Origin: an uncultured Methylotenera sp.
GTDB lineage: Bacteria > Pseudomonadota > Gammaproteobacteria > Burkholderiales > Methylophilaceae
Reading direction: 5' to 3'
DNA length: 64,000 bases
Assembly: GCF_946479685.1 (NCBI RefSeq)
Contig: NZ_CAMLGS010000003.1
Location: 1 to 64,000, forward strand
Shown in pieces: positions 58,630-64,000 of the stretch. The first letter of the stretch is position 1; each line of letters begins with the position of its first letter. The notes under the pieces were generated by a model. That model had not been told where the DNA came from. It saw nothing but the letters and a program-made list of their open reading frames with translations, and made no database searches. A program made the position numbers and the translations under genes.

Positions 58630-59225
58630 AACACCCAAACCGCAGGCAAGCTAGGAATCACAATCAGCGCCAGCGCCACCAAAGAGAAGTTAGCCTGTAC
58701 CCAAGGGTGATTTCCCACCAAGAAACCGATACCGGTTAAACCACACACCCAAAGCAAGCCACCCATCACATTATAAAATGCAAATTTGGCATAGGTCATT
58801 TGCGCCACACCGGCCACAAATGGGGTAAAGGTACGGATAAACGGCAAGAACCTGCCGACTACGATCGTAATCGCGCCATGTTCTTCATAAAACGCATGCG
58901 TCTTGTTAAACGCATCTTTATTAAACCAACGTGAATTTTCCCAGGCAAATACCTTATGCCCTACCCACTTACCAACCGCGTAATTAACGGCATCACCGGC
59001 AATCGCCGCCACGGATAGCAACGCCATTAGCGCTGGCAAGCTCATACCACCCACGGCTGCAATCGCACCGGCGACAAACAATAAAGAGTCACCTGGCAAG
59101 AAAGGCATGGCCACCAAACCGGTTTCTATAAAGATAATCAGGAACAGCAGCACATAAATCCACAGCCCCCAGGTACTGGCAACTACCGCTAAATGTTTAT
59201 CCAGGTGTAAAAATAAATCCATCAT
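58593..59225 (-). CDS. DedA/SNARE-associated family membrane protein
   Basis: A 210-residue integral membrane protein of the DedA family, which includes undecaprenyl-phosphate and phospholipid translocases. FLPGDSLLFVAGAIAA near residue 42, NYAVGKWVG and GRFLPFIRTFTPFVAGVAQM near 125 are the family signature with its conserved arginines and prolines. It lies downstream of a bidirectional terminator separating it from gnd. Which lipid it moves cannot be inferred. Confidence 0.92.
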   Translation of the reverse strand: MMDLFLHLDKHLAVVASTWGLWIYVLLFLIIFIETGLVAMPFLPGDSLLFVAGAIAAVGGMSLPALMALLSVAAIAGDAVNYAVGKWVGHKVFAWENSRWFNKDAFNKTHAFYEEHGAITIVVGRFLPFIRTFTPFVAGVAQMTYAKFAFYNVMGGLLWVCGLTGIGFLVGNHPWVQANFSLVALALIVIPSLPAVWVFLKHMITSRSRA

Positions 59226-59290
59226 ATTTTGTATATCCGTTGGTTAAAGCTAATCTTATTCAGTCCGCCACATTATAGCGTTCAGGCAAT

Positions 59291-59318
59291 AAAAAACCCG
59301 CCGTGAAGCGGGTTTTTT
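59291..59318. terminator. Bidirectional terminator after gnd
   Basis: AAAAAACCCGC (59291-59301) and GCGGGTTTTTT (59308-59318) pair perfectly around CGTGAA. For gnd it lies 16 bases after the stop and gives a T6 tail; it precedes the dedA start. Confidence 0.92.
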
Positions 59319-59333
59319 ATTAGTAACAGCTAA

Positions 59334-60845
59334 TTACACTTCTAACTGTGGACGACCAGCTTCTGGCCAATCCAAGTGGAAGAATTCGCCACGTGGCTGA
59401 TCTTTACGCTCATAAGTATGTGCGCCGAAGTAGTCACGTTGACCTTGTAACAAGTTTGCTGGCAAGTCTGCACTGCGGTAGCCATCGTAGTAAGCCATTG
59501 CAGAAGCAAAACCTTGTGCTGGAATGCCGTTAGTCACTGCCAAGGCAATCACTTTACGCCAGCCTGCTTGACCTTCGTTCATCGCATTGGTGAAGTATGG
59601 GTCTAACATCAAGTTTTTCAGACGTGAGTTCAATGCATAAGCATCAGTGATTTTTTGCAAGAAACGTGCACGAATGATACAACCACCGCGCCAGATTTGT
59701 GCGATCTCACCGAAGTTCAATTTCCAGTTGTAAGCCACTTGTGCTTTGTCGATCAATTGGAAGCCTTGTGCGTATGCGCAGATTTTTGAGCAATACAAAG
59801 CGTTTTTAATCGCTTCGATGATTGCTTTCTTGTCTGACTCAACTTTAATTGCTGGGCCTTTCAAGATTTTGCTTGCTTCAACACGCTCTTCTTTTAAGCT
59901 TGAAAGTGCACGTGCGTACACTGCAGCTGCAATCGCGTTAGCTGGTGCGCCAAGCTCTAAAGCGTTAGCAGCAGTCCATTGACCTGTACCTTTTTGACCA
60001 GCAGTATCCAGGATTTGATCAACCAAGAAACCTTTACCCATTGGGTCTTTTTGTTGCAAGATATCAGCAGTAATTTCAATCAAGAAGCTTGATAGTTCAC
60101 CTTTGTTCCACTCTGCAAATACTTTACCGATTTCGTCCGCTTGCATACCAAGCAGGTTCTTCATCAACCAGTAAGCTTCACAGATCAATTGCATATCGAT
60201 GTATTCGATACCGTTGTGCACCATTTTTACGTAGTGACCAGCACCGTCTGGACCGATGTATTCAGCACATGAGAAGCCGCCTTCTACTGGCTTACCTGGT
60301 TTGCCGCCTTCTAATGGCTCACCAGTCACTGGATCAACCTTAGCTGCGATATCACGCCAGATTGGCTCTAAGCTAGCCCAAGCTTTACGTGTACCTGATG
60401 GCATCAATGATGGACCGAAACGTGCGCCAGTCTCACCGCCTGAAACGCCAGAACCGATGAAATCGATACCTTTAGCCGCTAATTCTTTTTCGCGACGGAT
60501 AGTATCTGTCCACAATGCGTTACCACCATCAATGATGATGTCGCCTTGCTCTAAGAACGGTAATAGTGCGTTGATAGTTACATCAGTTGCGCTACCAGCT
60601 TTAACTAGCAAGATGATTTTACGTGGGCGTTTGATGCTTAAAACAAAAGAAGCCAAGTCAGCATGACCAACAACGTTGGCATGTGAAGGTTCGTTTTTTT
60701 TGCAATCTTCAATGAAATTCACCATTTTTTTTGGGTCACGGTTATAAACCGCAATGGTGTAGCCATGATCGGCAATATTTAGAGCCAGGTTCTGGCCCAT
60801 AACAGCTAGGCCAACTAGGCCAATATCAGCATTCTTCGTAGTCAT
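59334..60845 (-). CDS. gnd: 6-phosphogluconate dehydrogenase (decarboxylating)
   Basis: Oxidises 6-phosphogluconate to ribulose 5-phosphate, making NAD(P)H and supplying acceptor sugar for the ribulose monophosphate cycle, the route of formaldehyde assimilation in methylotrophs of this group. The 503-residue protein has [18 protein letters not shown] at the start. [28 protein letters not shown] with the catalytic lysine, and the [25 protein letters not shown] core follow. The length is that of the long tetradecarboxylating type rather than the short GndA form. AGAGAAG precedes the ATG. Confidence 0.96.
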   Translation of the reverse strand: MTTKNADIGLVGLAVMGQNLALNIADHGYTIAVYNRDPKKMVNFIEDCKKNEPSHANVVGHADLASFVLSIKRPRKIILLVKAGSATDVTINALLPFLEQGDIIIDGGNALWTDTIRREKELAAKGIDFIGSGVSGGETGARFGPSLMPSGTRKAWASLEPIWRDIAAKVDPVTGEPLEGGKPGKPVEGGFSCAEYIGPDGAGHYVKMVHNGIEYIDMQLICEAYWLMKNLLGMQADEIGKVFAEWNKGELSSFLIEITADILQQKDPMGKGFLVDQILDTAGQKGTGQWTAANALELGAPANAIAAAVYARALSSLKEERVEASKILKGPAIKVESDKKAIIEAIKNALYCSKICAYAQGFQLIDKAQVAYNWKLNFGEIAQIWRGGCIIRARFLQKITDAYALNSRLKNLMLDPYFTNAMNEGQAGWRKVIALAVTNGIPAQGFASAMAYYDGYRSADLPANLLQGQRDYFGAHTYERKDQPRGEFFHLDWPEAGRPQLEV

Positions 60846-60895
60846 TTATCTTCTCTTTTGGAGTTGTTTAATGGAAAGGTTTTTTGGTAGGCAAG

Positions 60896-60924
60896 ATTAT
60901 AGAACTTTTTTCTTAATTCATTAA
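60896..60924 (-). promoter_or_regulatory. Candidate sigma-70 promoter for gnd
   Basis: On the minus strand TTAATG and a perfect TATAAT are 17 bases apart, leaving a leader of about 45 bases before the gnd start. Confidence 0.6.
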
Positions 60925-60960
60925 CTGAAAATTGACATAGATCAGAGAATTATTTTCGAT

Positions 60961-60981
60961 TTATGACAATATCCGTCATAA
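60961..60981. promoter_or_regulatory. Perfect palindrome upstream of gnd
   Basis: TTATGAC (60961-60967) and GTCATAA (60975-60981) are perfect inverted arms with a seven-base spacer, centred about 50 bases upstream of the gnd -35. It is a candidate activator site for an unknown regulator. Confidence 0.55.
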
Positions 60982-61031
60982 AGACCTGAAGCCACCTATA
61001 AAGTTTGGTTTTATAGCCAAAATAAAGTCAG

Positions 61032-61127
61032 CGCCGCACGGATAAACCCCGGCGGTGATTGAGATGTAGACGCTGTGAATACAGCATTGAGAGGATAGAT
61101 GCTACGTTATTTTTTAACGACGTAGCA
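61032..61127. other. Two hairpins in the gnd upstream interval
   Basis: CGCCG/CGGCG at 61032-61054 and TGCTACGT/ACGTAGCA at 61100-61127. The second lies 14 bases after the stop of the small zinc-ribbon gene and may terminate it, although no T-run follows. No gene is seen in 60846-61140. Confidence 0.4.
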
Positions 61128-61140
61128 ATAAAAATGTGAC

Positions 61141-61359
61141 TTAATAATCGCTGCTTCTGCCAGTGGAATAGCCGGCCGGCACATCATGCTGCCATGCGCC
61201 GCAATCAGCACAGCAATGATCGTGCATACTGGGGCTTAACACCAGATGTATGCTGTTACACACCTTACAGTGGGGGACGTTTTCTGCGGCCACCTTATGA
61301 TGCAAGTAATGATGCTGAGTCGCTACTTTACTGCTACCTAATCCGTACTTATTATCCAT
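61141..61359 (-). CDS. Small zinc-ribbon protein
   Basis: A 72-residue protein starting at the ATG at 61359, chosen because GGAG lies six bases upstream; an earlier ATG at 61371 lacks a site. It carries Cys31-x2-Cys34 and Cys50-x2-Cys53 (HCKVC and CADCG), so it probably binds one zinc, and is His-rich near residue 15-30. No named family comes to mind. It stands between gnd and the GGDEF-EAL gene with its own stop and no close partner. Confidence 0.7.
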   Translation of the reverse strand: MDNKYGLGSSKVATQHHYLHHKVAAENVPHCKVCNSIHLVLSPSMHDHCCADCGAWQHDVPAGYSTGRSSDY

Positions 61360-61508
61360 GGCAAACTCCATGTTCAGATTTCAGTTCACGGTAATAAAGT
61401 TACGCTTCTTTTATCATTGCCGCAAGTCATTTAACACTAGATGATTAAGCCATCATACCAGCGCTAGCTAAGTGCAAGACGCACTTAAGCTGCCAACCAC
61501 GCTACCGA

Positions 61509-64000
61509 CTAAACCAGCCCTAGCGTCCAGCCCGGGGCCTGCTGATAAGACTCCACCCACTGCTGCACTTCATCTGCGCGCATCGGGCGCGCCACGCCAT
61601 AACCCTGCACCACAGAACAACCCATACGCAACAGCCACAAGCCCTGCTCGGAGTTTTCCACACCTTCGGCCACCACTTTACGCTTAAAGTCACGGCTCAA
61701 GCTAATCACGCCTGCCACCACGGCCAAGTCATCCACGTCTTGCAGCATATCGCGCACAAACGATTGGTCAATCTTAATGGTTTCTACCGGCAGTCGGCGC
61801 AGATAAGTCAGTGAAGAGTAGCCCACACCGAAGTCATCCAACGCAAAACTGATGCCTAACTGTTTGCAAGTGTTAATGGTATTAGCGACACCAGATACAT
61901 CCTCAATCGCGGCAGTTTCGGTAATTTCCAGCTCAATTTTATGCGGGGCGATCTCCGGGAACTCTGCCAGCAACAAGATGAGGCGCTCGGTAAAGTTAGA
62001 TTGCACGATATGCCGTGCCGCAATGTTCACACTGACCTGGAAATCCAACCCAGCAGCCTGCCACACGCGGATTTGCCCTAAAGCCTCGCGAATCACCCAC
62101 TCACCCAATGAAATAGATAAGTCAGTATTTTCTACAATAGGCAGGAAAGTTGCAGGTGAACGCAAACCTAACTCTGGATGCTCCCAACGAATCAAAGCTT
62201 CCATGCCCACCACTTTACCTTGGCGCAAATCAACCTTAGGCTGGTAGAACAGGCGGAACTCTTGATTAGCCAACGCTGCCTCTACGCGCTCGCGATCTTG
62301 ACGCAAACCTCGGAATTGGCGGTCATGGTGCGAATCAAACTGCTGAACACGGCTGCCGCCATTCAGCTTAGCCTGATACATGGCGTGGTCAGCGTGTCTG
62401 AGCAAGGTATCCGGCTCGCAACCATCATCAGGGAATATGGTATAGCCTATGCTAGAGGATACCGTCACCGATTTGTCGCCTATGCTATATGGCGTTTTAA
62501 TCACGCTCAGCAAGCGCTCTAGTGTCTGCACGCATTCATCTACATTTTGCAGGCCACATAACAGCACCGCAAACTCGTCACCGCCCAAACGTGCAACCGT
62601 ATCGCTATCACGTAAACAGGCACTCATGCGTACCGCCAGCTGTACCAACAAATAGTCGCCGGCTTCGTGCCCCAGAGTATCGTTGACCGGTTTAAATCCA
62701 TCCAAATCCAGACAGCAAACTGCCAATAGTTCGCCTGAGCGCTCCGCTCGCGCCAATGCTTGCTGCAAGCGATCCGACAGTAAAGCGCGGTTAGGTAATT
62801 GCGTGAGCGGGTCATGGTAAGCCATGCGCTCCAGGTTCTGCTGCTGCTCTTTGGCCTGAGTAATATCCGAGAACAAGCCAACAAAGTTGCGAATCTGATT
62901 CGCTTCATCGCGCACGCAAAATATATCGAGCCATGTAGCGTACACGTCACCGTTTTTACGGCGGCACCAGGTTTCACCGCGCCACTCGCTGTTACTTTCT
63001 GCCTGTAGCCACAGCATATCCAGCATGCTGTCGTCATAAGTAACGAAACCCAACGCTTGTGGCGCGTAGCCTATCGCATCATCACGTGAATAGCCGGTAA
63101 TTTGGGTAAAGGCATAGTTGACCTCCACAATATTGGCATCGGCATCGGTAATAAAAATACCGTCATGCGCATGGTCAAACACACTGGCAGACAAGCGCAT
63201 ACGCTCCGCATTCTGACGCAAGGTATCGATAGACTCACGCAGCTTTTGGCGCATCTCCAGCACGCTCGCCATTAGGGTATCGGGCTTGGCATCCAGGCCG
63301 TCCTGCGCTAAATCACCCGCTGCAATACGTTTTACCACATCAATCGCTAATGCAGGGTCCCCGCCGATAGGGTTCAGAATCAAGCGCCGTAATTGCCACA
63401 GGATAATCACTATCAATAAAGTGCCGAGCAAGATGCCGGCAAACACGACAAACCATGCATTAGCCAAGCTCACTGCACGCGCTTCACCAAGCGGGTAGGC
63501 CACGATTACATTAAAGCCCCATGTGGGCACGCGCTCAGTGACAAACTCCCAGTTATCTGGCCTGGTCTCCAGCAAGTTCGTGGCTTTAGCCGCGGTGACA
63601 TGTGAGGAAAGGAAGCGAATGTTATTGGTTTCATCCAAGATCATGGCAAAACCGGTGGTGAGTTGGCGCATGTTTTGTACGGTGTCGCGCAGCACTTTAA
63701 TGTCAACTTTATAGCCGATATAGTAAGCACCAATCACCTGCCCACTGGCATCAACCAATGGGTCGTAGCGAGTGATGTAAGGCTGACCCAGAATATCCAC
63801 TACACCGCTATATGCTTTGCCCGCCAGCAGAGAGCGAATCACCTTGCCTTTGGGGTTAAGCAAGGTGCCGACAGCGCGGCTACCATTATCGTGCTTGACG
63901 TTAGTGGCAACGCGCACGAAGCTGTCGCCAGAGCGGACAAACATGGTGGCAGTACCACCAAACAAGTCACTGACACCATCCACCAGATCAAAATACCCGG
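61509..64000 (-). CDS. Cache-PAS-GGDEF-EAL cyclic-di-GMP protein, 5' end cut by the window
   Basis: Membrane sensor with both c-di-GMP synthase and phosphodiesterase domains. The frame stays open to the window end, and the first visible residues (FDLVDGVSDLFGGTATMF) are inside a periplasmic Cache domain, so the N-terminus is missing. Counting from GTG at 63983: Cache about 1-165, membrane helix about 173-198, HAMP about 200-250, PAS about 260-378, GGDEF at 467-471 with an RxxD inhibition site at 458-461, and EAL at 595-597 with DDFGVGYSSL near 717. Both catalytic motifs are intact. Confidence 0.94.
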   Translation of the reverse strand, partial: GYFDLVDGVSDLFGGTATMFVRSGDSFVRVATNVKHDNGSRAVGTLLNPKGKVIRSLLAGKAYSGVVDILGQPYITRYDPLVDASGQVIGAYYIGYKVDIKVLRDTVQNMRQLTTGFAMILDETNNIRFLSSHVTAAKATNLLETRPDNWEFVTERVPTWGFNVIVAYPLGEARAVSLANAWFVVFAGILLGTLLIVIILWQLRRLILNPIGGDPALAIDVVKRIAAGDLAQDGLDAKPDTLMASVLEMRQKLRESIDTLRQNAERMRLSASVFDHAHDGIFITDADANIVEVNYAFTQITGYSRDDAIGYAPQALGFVTYDDSMLDMLWLQAESNSEWRGETWCRRKNGDVYATWLDIFCVRDEANQIRNFVGLFSDITQAKEQQQNLERMAYHDPLTQLPNRALLSDRLQQALARAERSGELLAVCCLDLDGFKPVNDTLGHEAGDYLLVQLAVRMSACLRDSDTVARLGGDEFAVLLCGLQNVDECVQTLERLLSVIKTPYSIGDKSVTVSSSIGYTIFPDDGCEPDTLLRHADHAMYQAKLNGGSRVQQFDSHHDRQFRGLRQDRERVEAALANQEFRLFYQPKVDLRQGKVVGMEALIRWEHPELGLRSPATFLPIVENTDLSISLGEWVIREALGQIRVWQAAGLDFQVSVNIAARHIVQSNFTERLILLLAEFPEIAPHKIELEITETAAIEDVSGVANTINTCKQLGISFALDDFGVGYSSLTYLRRLPVETIKIDQSFVRDMLQDVDDLAVVAGVISLSRDFKRKVVAEGVENSEQGLWLLRMGCSVVQGYGVARPMRADEVQQWVESYQQAPGWTLGLV

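Noticed and set aside
60982..61140. Riboswitch in front of gnd
   Set aside because: The hairpins there do not match any riboswitch core I know, and they lie upstream of the likely promoter, so they would not be in the gnd transcript.

Overview
The window looks like a single chromosomal segment of a betaproteobacterium. Gene content and order (gmk-rpoZ-spoT-ridA-recG, argH-algZR-hemCDXY, dsbD-tlpA-aroQ-accBC-prmA, rplM-rpsI-argC) and a moderate GC content fit Methylophilaceae, a Methylotenera or Methylophilus type of methylotroph. The family assignment is inference; the class is firmer. There is no rRNA, tRNA, CRISPR array, insertion sequence or prophage that I can support. Nearly every long open frame belongs to a recognisable conserved family.

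Layout. 1-8.8 kb: tyrS, a divergent M23 peptidase-anmK-gltA run, then erpA, a bactofilin, a short membrane coiled-coil protein, argC and rplM-rpsI on the minus strand. 9-11.4 kb: a FimV-like envelope protein. 11.4-18.8 kb, minus strand: ubiC-ubiA and gmk-rpoZ-spoT-ridA-recG. 18.9-24.4 kb, minus strand: a five-gene cassette lying between yicC and gmk. It encodes a circularly permuted ATP-grasp protein, an alpha-E protein, a transglutaminase, an HPPD-like (vicinal oxygen chelate) protein of unknown function, and the Anbu proteasome homologue. 24.7-30.6 kb: yicC, then a Ser/Thr kinase-PP2C phosphatase pair, rph, rdgB, a small conserved-looking protein and hemW. 30.7-32.8 kb: an ammonium transporter behind a near-perfect sigma-54 promoter, followed by an unrecognised 213-residue protein. 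33-40.7 kb: argH, an AlgZ/AlgR-type sensor-regulator pair, a CmpX-like membrane protein and hemC-hemD-hemX with a strongly shortened hemY. 40.7-49.6 kb: a ferredoxin-type reductase, fxsA, cutA, dsbD, tlpA, aroQ, accB, accC, prmA and a zinc-ribbon membrane protein. 49.7-53.2 kb: oxyR divergent from katG, with a candidate tandem OxyR operator and a 23-codon micro-ORF between them. 53.3-58.6 kb: ETF-quinone oxidoreductase, a LysR regulator, etfBA and fpr. 58.6-64 kb: a DedA protein, gnd, a small zinc-ribbon protein and the C-terminal part of a Cache-PAS-GGDEF-EAL protein running off the window end.

How the parts connect. The window is mostly housekeeping: heme (hemCDXY, hemW), fatty-acid initiation (accBC), arginine (argC, argH), ubiquinone (ubiCA), redox protein folding (dsbD, tlpA), stringent response (spoT, rpoZ, gmk) and peroxide defence (oxyR-katG). 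ETF, ETF-QO and Fpr form an electron-transfer block feeding the quinone pool and the NADP pool. The most unusual part is the Anbu/ATP-grasp/transglutaminase cassette, which looks like a peptide-modification and proteolysis system of unknown substrate. Its HPPD-like member, which keeps a plausible His-His-Glu metal triad, is the best candidate for undescribed biochemistry. Other items worth checking are hemW, which has no ATG, GTG or TTG start upstream of its iron-sulfur motif and appears to start at ATT, the micro-ORF between oxyR and katG, and the LysR operator in front of etfBA.
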